Assembly (NCBI RefSeq): GCF_002148795.1
Contig: NZ_MPOB01000001.1
Span: 558,001-622,000 of the forward strand
Reading direction: 5' to 3'
DNA from: Oceanibaculum nanhaiense
GTDB lineage: Bacteria > Pseudomonadota > Alphaproteobacteria > Oceanibaculales > Oceanibaculaceae
DNA length: 64,000 nucleotides
Under the pieces are notes generated by a model. It worked only from the letters and a program-made list of their open reading frames with translations, was not told the DNA's origin and did no database searches. Both the position numbers and the translations under genes were made by a program. Positions 8,225 to 16,922 of this stretch are shown piece by piece; position 1 is the first letter of the stretch; each line of letters begins with the position of its first letter.

Positions 8225-9454
8225 TTAACGCCCGAGCGCTTTCGCCAGCCGGGTGATCTCGTTGTCGCTGGCCCCAAGAATCTCACGCAGCACATCATCC
8301 GTGTCGGCGCCCAGCATCGGCGGCGAGCGGTCGCTGCTGGTCGGGCCGCTGGCGAACTTCACCGGGTTGCCGACCTGCGGCACTTCCGGGGCGGCCGGGC
8401 TGTTCAGCACGCGCTTCAGCCCGCGCGCCTCGACCTGCGGATCGGCGAACACCTCGCCGATATCGTTGATCGGGCCGCAGGGCACGGCGTGGTTCTCCAG
8501 CAGCGATACCCAGTCGGATGTGGTGCGCTGAAGCACGATCTCCGCCACCTGCGGGATCAGCGTCTCGCGGTTCACGATGCGCCCGGCATTGGTCTTGTAG
8601 CGCGGGTCGTTGCACAGATGCTCCGCCCCGACCACGGCGCAGAAGCGCTGGAACTGCCCGTCATTGCCGATGCCGAGGATCATGTGGCCATCGGCAGTCT
8701 TGAACACCTGATAGGGCACGACATTGGGATGCGCGTTGCCCATGCGCGTCGGCGCGGTGCCGGAGACCAGATAATTGGTCGCCTGGTTGGCCAGCGTGGC
8801 GATCTGCGTGTCGAGCAGCGCCATGTCGATATATTCGCCCGCACCCGTGCGGTCGCGCTTGATGATCGCGGTCAGGATGGCGGACAGCGAGTAGAGGCCG
8901 CAGATCTGGTCGGAGATCGCCACGCCGACCTTCATCGGTTCCGCTCCCGGCACGCCGTCGGGATGGCCGGTGATGCTCATCAGCCCGCTCATCGCCTGGA
9001 TCAGGAAGTCGTAGCCGGCGCGCTTGGCATAGGGGCCGGTCTGGCCGAAGCCGGTGATCGAACACCAGATCAGCTTCGGATTGACCTGGCTGAGGCTGGC
9101 GTAATCCAGCCCGTATTTGGCGAGGCCGCCAACCTTGTAATTCTCCACCACCACATCGCATTCGGCGGCCAGCCGGCGGATGAGTTCCTGCCCTTCTGCC
9201 GAGGCCATATCGACGGTGACCGAGCGCTTGCCGCGGTTGCAGGCCAGGTAATAGGCCGACAGGCCGGGGTCTTCCCCGGCCGGTTCCACCAGGTAGGGCG
9301 GACCCCAGCCGCGCGTGTCGTCGCCGGCGCCCGGGCGTTCGACCTTGATGACATAGGCCCCCATATCGGCCAGAAACTGGGTCGCCCAGGGTCCGGCCAG
9401 CACGCGCGACAGGTCCAGCACCTTGATATGGCTTAACGGCGCTTCATAGGTCAT
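8225..9454 (-). CDS. Family III CoA-transferase (CaiB/BaiF type)
   Basis: 409 residues, the usual family length. The N-terminus (IKVLDLSRVLAGPWATQFLADMG) is the CoA-binding segment and the catalytic Asp lies in GYDFLIQAMSGLMSITG near residue 155. It transfers CoA between carboxylic acids through an aspartyl-CoA anhydride; substrates cannot be read from sequence. The start at 9454 has GGGAGGA upstream; the frame stays open beyond it, but homology does not. Divergent from the E1 dehydrogenase gene, which lies between this and a second CoA-transferase, suggesting shared metabolism. Confidence 0.9.
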   Translation of the reverse strand: MTYEAPLSHIKVLDLSRVLAGPWATQFLADMGAYVIKVERPGAGDDTRGWGPPYLVEPAGEDPGLSAYYLACNRGKRSVTVDMASAEGQELIRRLAAECDVVVENYKVGGLAKYGLDYASLSQVNPKLIWCSITGFGQTGPYAKRAGYDFLIQAMSGLMSITGHPDGVPGAEPMKVGVAISDQICGLYSLSAILTAIIKRDRTGAGEYIDMALLDTQIATLANQATNYLVSGTAPTRMGNAHPNVVPYQVFKTADGHMILGIGNDGQFQRFCAVVGAEHLCNDPRYKTNAGRIVNRETLIPQVAEIVLQRTTSDWVSLLENHAVPCGPINDIGEVFADPQVEARGLKRVLNSPAAPEVPQVGNPVKFASGPTSSDRSPPMLGADTDDVLREILGASDNEITRLAKALGR

Positions 9455-9570
9455 ATGTCGTTCTTCCTCCCGATAGGGCCTTGGCGGCCTTTGTGCCGGA
9501 TTGGTAGCATCGGAAGGTGTCACAATAAATAACAAGTCGCAGCGCTGCGTCAGAGCAGCGCCGCGGTGCC

Positions 9571-9603
9571 AGGGAGGCGACCATTCCAGACGACGGTTTT
9601 TTG
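9571..9603 (+). promoter_or_regulatory. Ribosome binding site and probable ATT start of the E1-like gene
   Basis: AGGGAGG at 9571-9577 is a strong Shine-Dalgarno sequence, but no ATG, GTG or TTG follows it at normal spacing. The in-frame codon 5 nt downstream is ATT at 9583. It would add PDDGFL ahead of GAGDPGALDALY, which suits the family N-terminal pattern (F-x-G-x-N then LYxxY). The first conventional start is TTG at 9601, which has no site of its own. An in-frame TAA at 9526 bounds the frame, and no ATG lies between. Confidence 0.55.
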
Positions 9604-12216
9604 GGTGCCGGGGATCCGGGTGCGCTCGACGCGCTCTACCGGCAGTTCCTCGACGATCCGCACAGCGTGCCGCGCGACATGGCGCGCCGGCTGGCGCAGC
9701 TTTTCGAGGCAGGCGATGCCCTGGCGCCGTCCTCGGCTGCCGGCGGCGGCTTGGCGCTTCTGGCCGAGGCCTGGCGCCATCGCGGCCATCTGGCGGCCCG
9801 GCTCGACCCGCTGGGCCTGACCGAACCGGCAGCGGTGCCGGAACTCGATCCCGCCGCCTACGGTCTGCCGCTAGGGGCGGAGGCGGAGTTGCGCGCCGCC
9901 TATGGCGGGCCGATCGGCTGGGACTTCGGCCATATCCACGATGGGGAAAAGCGCGCCTGGCTGCAGGCGCAGGCGGAAGGGGCCGCCGCAACGCCGTCTG
10001 ACGAACAGCGTCTCGCCTTGCTCGGCCTGTTGGCACGCGGCCATGCGCTGGAAGAGATTCTGCAGGGCCGGCTGCCCGGCGCCAAGATGTTCGGGCTGGC
10101 CGGCGGCGATGGTTTCCTCGCCGTGGTCGAGAGCGTCATCCGCGAGAGCGTGCGCCAGGGCACGGAAGAAGTGCTGATGGGCGGCATGCATCGCGGCCGC
10201 TTCACCCTGCTGGCGACGATCCTGGAAAAGCCGCTGGTGGCGCTGGTCGCCGATCTGCTGGGCAAGCCGGCGCTGCCGGCGGGCATCGAGGCCTCCAGCG
10301 ACGTGCCCTATCATCTGGGCTATTCCGGCGAGCGGATGATCGAGGGGAAACGGGTCTGGCTCAGCGCCTCGCCGCATCCCTCGCATCTGCAGCTGGTCGG
10401 CGTGGTGACGCAGGGGCGGTCGCGCGGCAAGCAGATTTTGCTCGGCGCGGACGGCAAGCGGCAGGTGCTGCCGCTGCTGCTGCACACCGACGCCAGCTTC
10501 GCCGGCCAGGGAATCGTGGCGGAGCTGTTCCAGCTCTCCAAACTGCCGCCCTACGATCTGGGCGGGACGATCCATGTCATCATCAACAACCAGCTCGGCT
10601 TCACCACGATGCCGGAGGAAGGGCGCTCGGCGCGCTATTGCACCGACATCGCCAAGCTGGTCGAGGCGCCGGTGCTGCATGTGAATGGCGACGATGTGGA
10701 GGCGCTGTTCCGTGCCGCCACCGTGGCCGCGCAATGGCGCGCGCGCTTCGGCAGCGACATTCTGATCGATATCGTCTGTTACCGCCGGCTTGGCCATAAC
10801 GAGATCGACGAGCCGCGCTTCACCCAGCCGCAGATGTACAGGGCGATCGATGCCCGCCCGCCGCTGGCAACGCTTTACCGCGAGCAGTTGGCCGGGCGCG
10901 GGCTGGATGTCGCCGCCGCCGATGCGGAGACCGAGACCCTGCGTCAGGCGATCAAGGACGCGTTCGAGACGGCCAAAGGGTATGAGGTCAACGATCCGGG
11001 CTGGTTCCGGGGCGTCTGGCAGGGATATCGCAGTGCCGGCGAGGCTGACATGGTCGAGTTCGTCGAGACCGGCCTGCCGCTGGACGAGTTGCGTGCCATC
11101 GGCAAGGCGCTGACCACGGCGCCGGCGGACTATGCGCTGGACCGCAAGGTGGCGCGGTTCCTCGATCAGCGCCGCGAGAGCATCGAGAGTGGCGCGGGCA
11201 TCGACTGGGCGACCGGCGAGGCGATGGGGTTCGCCAGCCTGCTGGCCGAGGGCTTCCCGTTGCGCTTCGGCGGGCAGGATTCGATGCGCGGCGCCTTCAC
11301 CCAGCGCCATCTGTTCGTCCATGATGCGGAGAATCCGCGCCGCCATTGCGTGCTCAATCCGCTGGCGACGCAGGGCGGTGTGGCCTGCGAAGCGTTCAAC
11401 ACGCCGCTGATCGAGCATGCCGTGCTGGCCTATGAATATGGCCATACGCTGGCCGATCCCCGGCGGCTGATCGTGTGGGAGGCGCAGTTCGGCGACTTCC
11501 TGAATGTGGCGCAGCCGGTGTTCGACCAGTTCGTGGTGTGCGGGGAGGATCGCTGGCTGCGCTCTTCCGGCCTCGTCATGCTGCTGCCGCATGGGCTGGA
11601 TGGCGGCGGGCCGGACCATTCCACCGCCCATCCAGACAGGCTGCTGGGGCTGTGTGCACGGGGCAATATCCAGCTCGCCAATGTCTCGACGCCGGCCAAT
11701 TTCTTCCACCTGCTGCGCCGGCAGATGAAGCGCGACTTCCGCAAGCCGCTGGTGGTGCTGACGCCGAAGGCGCTGCTGCGCACCAAGGCCTGCGTCTCCA
11801 CGCTGGACGAGTTCGGGCCGGGCACCGGCTTCCGCGCGCTGATCCCCGACGAGGGCGCGAAAAAGCCGGAAAAGCTGATCCTGTGCACCGGCAAGATCTA
11901 TTACGAGCTGGCGGCGGAACGCGCGGCGCGCGGGCTCGAGGAGAAGGTGGCGCTGGCCCGGCTGGAGCAGCTCTACCCGCTGCCGGAAGCCGAGCTGAAG
12001 GCGCTGTTCGCGGCGCATCCGAAGGCGGAGCTGGTCTGGTGCCAGGAGGAGCCGGCGAATATGGGCTATTTCACCCATCTCGACCGGACGCTGGAAAAGC
12101 TCGCCGGCCGCACCCTGCGCTATGCCGGACGGCCCGCCGTGCCAACGCCCGCCGTCGGCGTGAAATACTGGCACGAGGCGGAACGCAAGGCGGTGCTGGA
12201 CTTGGCGCTGGGGTAA
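9601..12216 (+). CDS. 2-oxoglutarate dehydrogenase E1-like thiamine-diphosphate enzyme (divergent SucA/DHTKD1 paralogue)
   Basis: 871 residues from TTG 9601, or 877 from ATT 9583; canonical SucA is about 930-990. In order: LYRQFLDDPHSV N-terminus, MGGMHRGRFTLLATIL, HPSHLQLVGVVTQG, TPP/Mg region TDASFAGQG...INNQLGFTT, YRRLGHNEIDEP, GGQDSMRGAFTQRH and LPHGLDGGGPDHSTAH. These match E1 of 2-oxoacid dehydrogenases, which decarboxylate the 2-oxoacid and pass the acyl group to lipoyl-E2. No E2 or E3 gene is nearby. The usual GDA of the Mg site reads TDA, keeping the Asp. Its place between two CoA-transferases suggests a specialised substrate, for example 2-oxoadipate, rather than the TCA-cycle enzyme. 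Confidence 0.8.
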   Translation: MGAGDPGALDALYRQFLDDPHSVPRDMARRLAQLFEAGDALAPSSAAGGGLALLAEAWRHRGHLAARLDPLGLTEPAAVPELDPAAYGLPLGAEAELRAAYGGPIGWDFGHIHDGEKRAWLQAQAEGAAATPSDEQRLALLGLLARGHALEEILQGRLPGAKMFGLAGGDGFLAVVESVIRESVRQGTEEVLMGGMHRGRFTLLATILEKPLVALVADLLGKPALPAGIEASSDVPYHLGYSGERMIEGKRVWLSASPHPSHLQLVGVVTQGRSRGKQILLGADGKRQVLPLLLHTDASFAGQGIVAELFQLSKLPPYDLGGTIHVIINNQLGFTTMPEEGRSARYCTDIAKLVEAPVLHVNGDDVEALFRAATVAAQWRARFGSDILIDIVCYRRLGHNEIDEPRFTQPQMYRAIDARPPLATLYREQLAGRGLDVAAADAETETLRQAIKDAFETAKGYEVNDPGWFRGVWQGYRSAGEADMVEFVETGLPLDELRAIGKALTTAPADYALDRKVARFLDQRRESIESGAGIDWATGEAMGFASLLAEGFPLRFGGQDSMRGAFTQRHLFVHDAENPRRHCVLNPLATQGGVACEAFNTPLIEHAVLAYEYGHTLADPRRLIVWEAQFGDFLNVAQPVFDQFVVCGEDRWLRSSGLVMLLPHGLDGGGPDHSTAHPDRLLGLCARGNIQLANVSTPANFFHLLRRQMKRDFRKPLVVLTPKALLRTKACVSTLDEFGPGTGFRALIPDEGAKKPEKLILCTGKIYYELAAERAARGLEEKVALARLEQLYPLPEAELKALFAAHPKAELVWCQEEPANMGYFTHLDRTLEKLAGRTLRYAGRPAVPTPAVGVKYWHEAERKAVLDLALG

Positions 12217-12222
12217 AAAGCC

Positions 12223-13440
12223 CTACTCCGCCTGCCGGACCGCGCCGCTGTCGATCAGCGCGGCGATCTCGTCGTTGCTGTAGCCGGCCTCATCCAGCAC
12301 GGCGCGGCTGTCCTCGCCGAGGCTCGGCGCGCCCTTGCGGATCGTGGCCGGGCTGTCGGAAAACCGCAGCGGCGATGCGGGGGTGCGGATGCGTCCTTCG
12401 CTGGGATGGTCATATTCCCGGAAGAAGCCGGTCTCGGCCAGATGGCGGTCGGCCAGCACATCCTCCAGGCTGTTCACCGGCATCGCCGGGATGTCGGCAG
12501 CTTCCAGCGCCGCCAGCCAGTCGGCGCTGCTGCGCGACGGCATGATCTCCGCCACCATCTCGTACAGCTCGCCGATCATTCGGCTGCGCAGGGCGGCATC
12601 GGTGACGCGCGGATCGTCCAGCATCTCCGGCTTGCCGGCGAGGGTGAAGAAGCTGCGCCATTGCTTCGTCGTGTAGGGCAGCACGGTGATGTGGCCGTCC
12701 GCCGTGCGGTAGGGCTTGCGGTGCGGCGCCAGCATGCGCTGATAGCCCATCGGCCCCTCGGCCGGCTCGAACACGGCGCCGGCCAGATGCTCGACCAGCA
12801 TGAAGGAGGCCAGGCTCTCGAACATCGGCACCTCGACCGACTGGCCGCGCCCGGTGCGGACCTTGTGCACGATGGCGGTCAGCAGCGCGATGGCAACATG
12901 CAGACCCGCCGTCTTGTCGGCCAGGATCGAGGGCACATAGGCGGGTTCCGCGGTCAGCCCCTGCCGGCGCGACAGGTCGGCTGCCCCCGACATGGCCTGG
13001 ATGATGTCGTCATAGGCCGGCTTGTCGGCATAGGGCCCGTCGCTGCCATAGCCCCAGGCAGAGCAATGGATGATCTCCGGATTCGCCCGTTTCAGCGTCT
13101 CGTAATCCAGCCCGAGCTTGGTCATCGCCTGCGGGCGCATGGAGTGCACGAACACATCCGCCGTTGCGGCCAGCCGCATCAGCACGTCGCGGGCGGCGGG
13201 CTGCTTCAGGTCCAGCACGATGCTGCGCTTGTTGCGGTTGGCGTTCAGATACACCGCGCCCATGCCGGGATGGCGGGCCGGGGCGGCGGCACGCATCACG
13301 TCGCCCTCCGGCGATTCGATCTTGATCACGTCCGCCCCCATGTCGCCCAGCATCTGCGTGGCATAGGGGCCGAACACGACCGAGGTGAGATCGAGAATGC
13401 GGAGGCCGGCGAGGGCGCCGGGCGCGGTTTGGTTGGGCAT
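12223..13440 (-). CDS. Family III CoA-transferase (CaiB/BaiF type), second copy
   Basis: 405 residues with LRILDLTSVVFGPYATQMLG at the N-terminus and the catalytic Asp in AYDDIIQAMSGAADLS near residue 170. It differs clearly from the 8225-9454 protein, so it is not a recent duplicate. The reaction is reversible CoA transfer between acyl groups. The gene converges on the E1-like gene, with 6 bp between stops, and is divergent from the TRAP transporter operon. Substrate unknown; a carboxylate brought in by the transporter is a reasonable inference. Confidence 0.9.
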   Translation of the reverse strand: MPNQTAPGALAGLRILDLTSVVFGPYATQMLGDMGADVIKIESPEGDVMRAAAPARHPGMGAVYLNANRNKRSIVLDLKQPAARDVLMRLAATADVFVHSMRPQAMTKLGLDYETLKRANPEIIHCSAWGYGSDGPYADKPAYDDIIQAMSGAADLSRRQGLTAEPAYVPSILADKTAGLHVAIALLTAIVHKVRTGRGQSVEVPMFESLASFMLVEHLAGAVFEPAEGPMGYQRMLAPHRKPYRTADGHITVLPYTTKQWRSFFTLAGKPEMLDDPRVTDAALRSRMIGELYEMVAEIMPSRSSADWLAALEAADIPAMPVNSLEDVLADRHLAETGFFREYDHPSEGRIRTPASPLRFSDSPATIRKGAPSLGEDSRAVLDEAGYSNDEIAALIDSGAVRQAE

Positions 13441-13586
13441 GGGGTTTCCGTCTGTTTTGTTTTGCCGCTATCCAAGCGCTGACGGGATGCAAAGGCAATG
13501 GCTGAGGTAATGCCATAAGAATCAGCGGCTTGCGGAATGCCGGCCGTTTTTTTGTCCTATGCGCGCAAGATTTATCCGGTATTCAT

Positions 13587-13596
13587 TTGCATACAT
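13587..13596. promoter_or_regulatory. Candidate GntR/FCD-type operator upstream of dctP
   Basis: TTGCATACAT resembles the TTGTATACAA palindrome bound by many FCD-type GntR regulators, with two mismatches. It lies within a wider imperfect ATTCA...TGAAT inverted repeat (13581-13606), about 95 bp upstream of the dctP start. No regulator gene is found in the cluster itself. Confidence 0.25.
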
Positions 13597-13692
13597 GGTT
13601 GTGAATGTGGCGGCGATCTGTAAAAATACGGGTCAAGTGCGGTCCATCGTCACGGGCCGATAATCAAGAATGAGCAGTTTGGGAGGTTACGG

Positions 13693-14733
13693 ATGAAAGT
13701 TAAGACGCTTGTTGGCGTCGCCACGATGGCGGGCGCCCTTCTCATCTCCGGCATGCCGGTTCAGGCGCAGACCATCGATGGTCCGTCGGTTTCCTGGAAC
13801 CTGTCCACCTGGGGCACCAAGCGCGCCTTCACGGCGGGCATGGAATATGTCGCCGCGCAGGTCAGCGAGAAGACCGGCGGCAAGTTCAACATCAAGATTC
13901 ATTATGGCGAGGCGCTGTCCAAGGCGCGCGAGAATTTCGACGGCATCAAGATCGGCGCCTTCCAGGCCGCGATGTATTGCAACTTCTACCATCCCGGCAA
14001 GAATCCCGCCTCGATGGTGCTGACCATGCCGTTCCTGCCGCTGGGCGACCTCGAGGTCTCCATGCATGTGCGCGAGGCGGTGATGGCGCATCCTGCCTTC
14101 GTGAAGGACATGGATAACTGGAACGCCATGTCCTACATGTCGGCGCTGATGCCGCAGTATGAATTCATGGGCCGCGGCAAGCCGCCGCAGAAGCTGGAAG
14201 ACTGGAAAGGCCTGCGCGTGCGTGCCGGCGGCGGTCTCGGTACCGCGATGGGCAAGCTGGGTGCTACCCTGACCACCGTTCCGGCACCGGAAGTCTATAC
14301 CGGCGTGGAACGCGGCACGATGGATGCGGCGTCCTTGCCCTATACCTACGCGCACGCCTCCTACAAGCTGCCGGAAGTGTCCGACTGGTTCACCTCCAAC
14401 ATGTCGCCGGGCACCAGCGAGTGCGGCACGGTCTTCAACAAGGATGCCTATGCCAAGCTGCCCGATCAGTACAAGAAGCTGCTGATGGACCTGAAGGCGC
14501 CGGCCTATAAGGTGCAGATCAAGGCCTATCACGACATCGACGAGAAGAACCTGCCGGCGTTCCGCGCGAAGCTGAAGGAAGTCGTCTATACCGACGCCCA
14601 GCTTGAGGAATTCCGGAAGATCGCCGCGAAGCCGGTGTGGGACGAGTGGGTGGCCGCGAACAAGGACAAGTTCGACGCCCAGGGCCTGCTGGACCTCGTG
14701 ATGGCCGAGGCCGAGAAGGCAGCGAAAAAATAA
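13693..14733 (+). CDS. dctP: TRAP transporter solute-binding protein (DctP family)
   Basis: 346 residues. A Sec signal peptide (MKVKTLVGVATMAGALLIS, cleavage after PVQA near residue 25) exports it to the periplasm. The fold signature includes LEDWKGLRVRAGGGLGTAMG near residue 170, where the conserved Arg normally pairs with a substrate carboxylate, and APEVYTGVERGTMDAA. It captures an organic acid and delivers it to DctQ-DctM. GGGAGG lies 6 nt before the ATG. A hairpin terminator follows, expected to give more binding protein than permease. Ligand unknown; the neighbours suggest a mono- or dicarboxylate. Confidence 0.92.
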   Translation: MKVKTLVGVATMAGALLISGMPVQAQTIDGPSVSWNLSTWGTKRAFTAGMEYVAAQVSEKTGGKFNIKIHYGEALSKARENFDGIKIGAFQAAMYCNFYHPGKNPASMVLTMPFLPLGDLEVSMHVREAVMAHPAFVKDMDNWNAMSYMSALMPQYEFMGRGKPPQKLEDWKGLRVRAGGGLGTAMGKLGATLTTVPAPEVYTGVERGTMDAASLPYTYAHASYKLPEVSDWFTSNMSPGTSECGTVFNKDAYAKLPDQYKKLLMDLKAPAYKVQIKAYHDIDEKNLPAFRAKLKEVVYTDAQLEEFRKIAAKPVWDEWVAANKDKFDAQGLLDLVMAEAEKAAKK

Positions 14734-14746
14734 GCAACGGATGAAG

Positions 14747-14779
14747 TGGCCGCGCTCCGCTAAGGGCGCGGCCATTTTT
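14747..14779 (+). terminator. Intra-operon rho-independent terminator between dctP and dctQ
   Basis: Stem TGGCCGCGC (14747-14755) pairs perfectly with GCGCGGCCA (14766-14774), followed by TTTTT. It starts 13 nt after the dctP stop and 90 nt before dctQ, so it should work as a partial terminator that lowers permease expression relative to the binding protein. Confidence 0.8.
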
Positions 14780-14869
14780 CTTGCCTTCAGTATCCCTTAC
14801 GCTCCGCCCTTCTGGCGGAGCGTCATGTATCCGGTCCAAAATCGTACCAGCGTAGGTTGGGGAGTTTCC

Positions 14870-15544
14870 ATGGACAGCAAGATCAGGCGGCCCGTCAGCT
14901 GGACTCCGCAGGAGGAGGCCACCGGCGGTCGTTTAATCGATCGGCTCGACGGTATCTTCCACCCGATCGAGAAGTTCGTCGCCTTTCTGTCGGCCCTGTG
15001 CATCTTCGGGCTGATGGTCGTCGGCGTGGCGCAGATCGTCGGGCGGCAGGTCTTCGGCACGCCGATTCACGCCTATATTGACGCGGTGGAGATGTCGATC
15101 AGCATCTTCGCCTTCCTCGCTATCGCCTATTGCGAACGGCTGAACGGCCATGTCCGCATGGAGCTGGCGGTCGGCAAGATGCGCGGCCGGCTGCTGTGGA
15201 GCACGGAAATCTTCGGCCAGATCGTGGCGCTGTTTGTCGTCGCCATCCTGATCTATTACGGCTGGACCCATGCTTTGCGCGCCTATGAATACGGCGATTC
15301 CACCATCGATGCGCAAATCCCCTGGTGGCCGTCCAAGATGCTGGTCGCCTTCGCCTTCTTTACGCTGTGGGTGCGCCTGTGGCTGAACCTGTTCGGTTAT
15401 CTGCGGCTGTTCCTGAATCCCGATGCGGCGCCCATTGCCGTGCCGCTGGTTTCCGACGTGAAACAGATGGCCGAGGAAGAGGCCGCCGAAGCCGGTGCGC
15501 TGGAACAGGAAAAGAATAAGAATAAGGGGAGTGCGGCCTCGTGA
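14870..15544 (+). CDS. dctQ: TRAP transporter small permease (DctQ family)
   Basis: 224 residues with four predicted membrane helices (about residues 37-58, 75-92, 115-135, 155-180 of this start). The FGTPIHAYIDAVEMSISIFAF region matches the DctQ domain. It pairs with DctM to form the sodium-driven carboxylate importer. The ATG at 14870 is preferred because GGGGAG precedes it by 6 nt; upstream in-frame starts at 14741 and 14825 would extend into the terminator region. The C-terminus is charged (EEEAAEAGALEQEKNKNKG). It overlaps dctM by 4 bp. Confidence 0.88.
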   Translation: MDSKIRRPVSWTPQEEATGGRLIDRLDGIFHPIEKFVAFLSALCIFGLMVVGVAQIVGRQVFGTPIHAYIDAVEMSISIFAFLAIAYCERLNGHVRMELAVGKMRGRLLWSTEIFGQIVALFVVAILIYYGWTHALRAYEYGDSTIDAQIPWWPSKMLVAFAFFTLWVRLWLNLFGYLRLFLNPDAAPIAVPLVSDVKQMAEEEAAEAGALEQEKNKNKGSAAS

Positions 15545-16851
15545 CCGGCCTCGACAACGATACCATCGGCGTCATCGGCGTCATCTGCATGCTGCTGCTG
15601 GTGCTGTCCGGCGTGCGCATCTACATCGCGGCGGCCGCTGTCGGCCTTGTCGGCCTGGTCTCCATGATCGGCTGGGACGCCGGTGCCGGCATGATCGGCA
15701 CGATCCCGCATTCCAAGGCTGTCAGCTACACGCTGTCGGTGCTGCCGATGTTCATCCTGATCGGCTACCTTGCCTTCCATGCCGGCATTACCCAGTCGCT
15801 GTTCGACGCGGCGCGGAAATGGTTCGGCTTCCTGCCGGGCGGGCTTGCCGTGGCCTCGGTCTTCGCGACGGCCGGTTTCGCCGCCGTGTCCGGTGCCTCG
15901 ACCGCGACAGCGGCGGTGTTCGCCCGCGTCGCCATACCGGAGATGCTGGCGGCCGGTTACTCGCGCCGGCTGGCGGCGGGCGTTGTGGCGGCCGGTGGCA
16001 CGCTGGCGACGCTGATTCCGCCCAGCGCCATCCTGGTCATCTACGCGATCATCGTCGAGGAATCGGTCGGCCGGCTGCTGCTGGCGGGTTTCATTCCCGG
16101 CATCGTGTCGGCGCTGATCTACGTCCTGATCATTCTGGTCTGGGCCAAGATCAGCCCCGGCATCGGCCCGGCAATCAAGGGCTATACCTGGAGCGACCGC
16201 ATCAAGTCCGTACCCGGCACCATGCCGGTGATCTCGGTCGTGGTCATCATCTTCTCTGCGATGTATCTCGGCTGGGCGACACCGACGGAAGCCGGTGCGC
16301 TGGGCGCTTTCGTCGTGTTCCTGATGGCCCTGATGAAGGGGATGCGGTACGAAGCGCTGAAGGACTCCCTGCTGGAGACAGCCAAGCTCACCGTGATGAT
16401 CTTCTCGCTGATCTGGGGCGTGCTTATCTTCGTGCGCTTCCTGGGCTTTGCGGGCCTGCCGGAACATTTCACCCAGTTCATCACCAGCCTGCCGTTCGAG
16501 CCCTGGGTGGTCATGCTGTTCATCCTGTTCGGCTATGTCATTCTCGGCATGTTCATGGATGCGATCGGCATGCTGCTGCTCACATTGCCGGTCGTCTATC
16601 CGGCGGTGATGGCGCTGGGCTACGATCCGATCTGGTTCGGCATCATCGTGGTGAAGATGGCTGAGGTCTGCCTGGTCACGCCACCCATCGGGCTGAACTG
16701 CTTCGTGGTGTCGGCGGTCAGGCCGGATATTCCGGTTTCAACCGTGTTCCGCGGTGTCGGCCCCTTCGTGGTCGCCGACTTCCTGACGGTTGCCGTGTTC
16801 CTGATCTGGCCGGAAGTCATCACCTGGCTGCCAAACCAGATGATGAATTGA
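15541..16851 (+). CDS. dctM: TRAP transporter large permease (DctM family)
   Basis: 436 residues, polytopic, the usual length for DctM. Signatures include ATAGFAAVSGASTATAAVFARVAIPEM (about residues 115-140), IPPSAILVIYAIIVEESVG and the C-terminal VTPPIGLNCFVVSAV, which belong to the sodium/substrate site region of the elevator domain. The GTG start overlaps the dctQ stop in a GTGA junction, so the two are coupled. A strong terminator follows, so dctP-dctQ-dctM is a closed transcription unit. Confidence 0.93.
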   Translation: MTGLDNDTIGVIGVICMLLLVLSGVRIYIAAAAVGLVGLVSMIGWDAGAGMIGTIPHSKAVSYTLSVLPMFILIGYLAFHAGITQSLFDAARKWFGFLPGGLAVASVFATAGFAAVSGASTATAAVFARVAIPEMLAAGYSRRLAAGVVAAGGTLATLIPPSAILVIYAIIVEESVGRLLLAGFIPGIVSALIYVLIILVWAKISPGIGPAIKGYTWSDRIKSVPGTMPVISVVVIIFSAMYLGWATPTEAGALGAFVVFLMALMKGMRYEALKDSLLETAKLTVMIFSLIWGVLIFVRFLGFAGLPEHFTQFITSLPFEPWVVMLFILFGYVILGMFMDAIGMLLLTLPVVYPAVMALGYDPIWFGIIVVKMAEVCLVTPPIGLNCFVVSAVRPDIPVSTVFRGVGPFVVADFLTVAVFLIWPEVITWLPNQMMN

Positions 16852-16870
16852 CGACACTGGTCGGTTGAAG

Positions 16871-16903
16871 AAAAAGGGGGGCTGTTCATGCCCCCCTTTT
16901 TTT
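16871..16903. terminator. Bidirectional rho-independent terminator
   Basis: AAAAA, then stem GGGGGGC (16876-16882), loop TGTTCAT, GCCCCCC (16890-16896) and TTTTTTT. The A-run on the left and T-run on the right let it stop both dctM and the convergent AtuA-related gene ending at 16923. Confidence 0.9.
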
Positions 16904-16922
16904 ATTGTTTATCCCTTGGCCC

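Noticed and set aside
9871-12174. A 767-codon minus-strand frame opposite the E1-like gene
   Set aside because: It is a GC-rich antisense shadow with Gln/Arg/His-rich composition and no family features; the plus strand encodes a conserved enzyme throughout.
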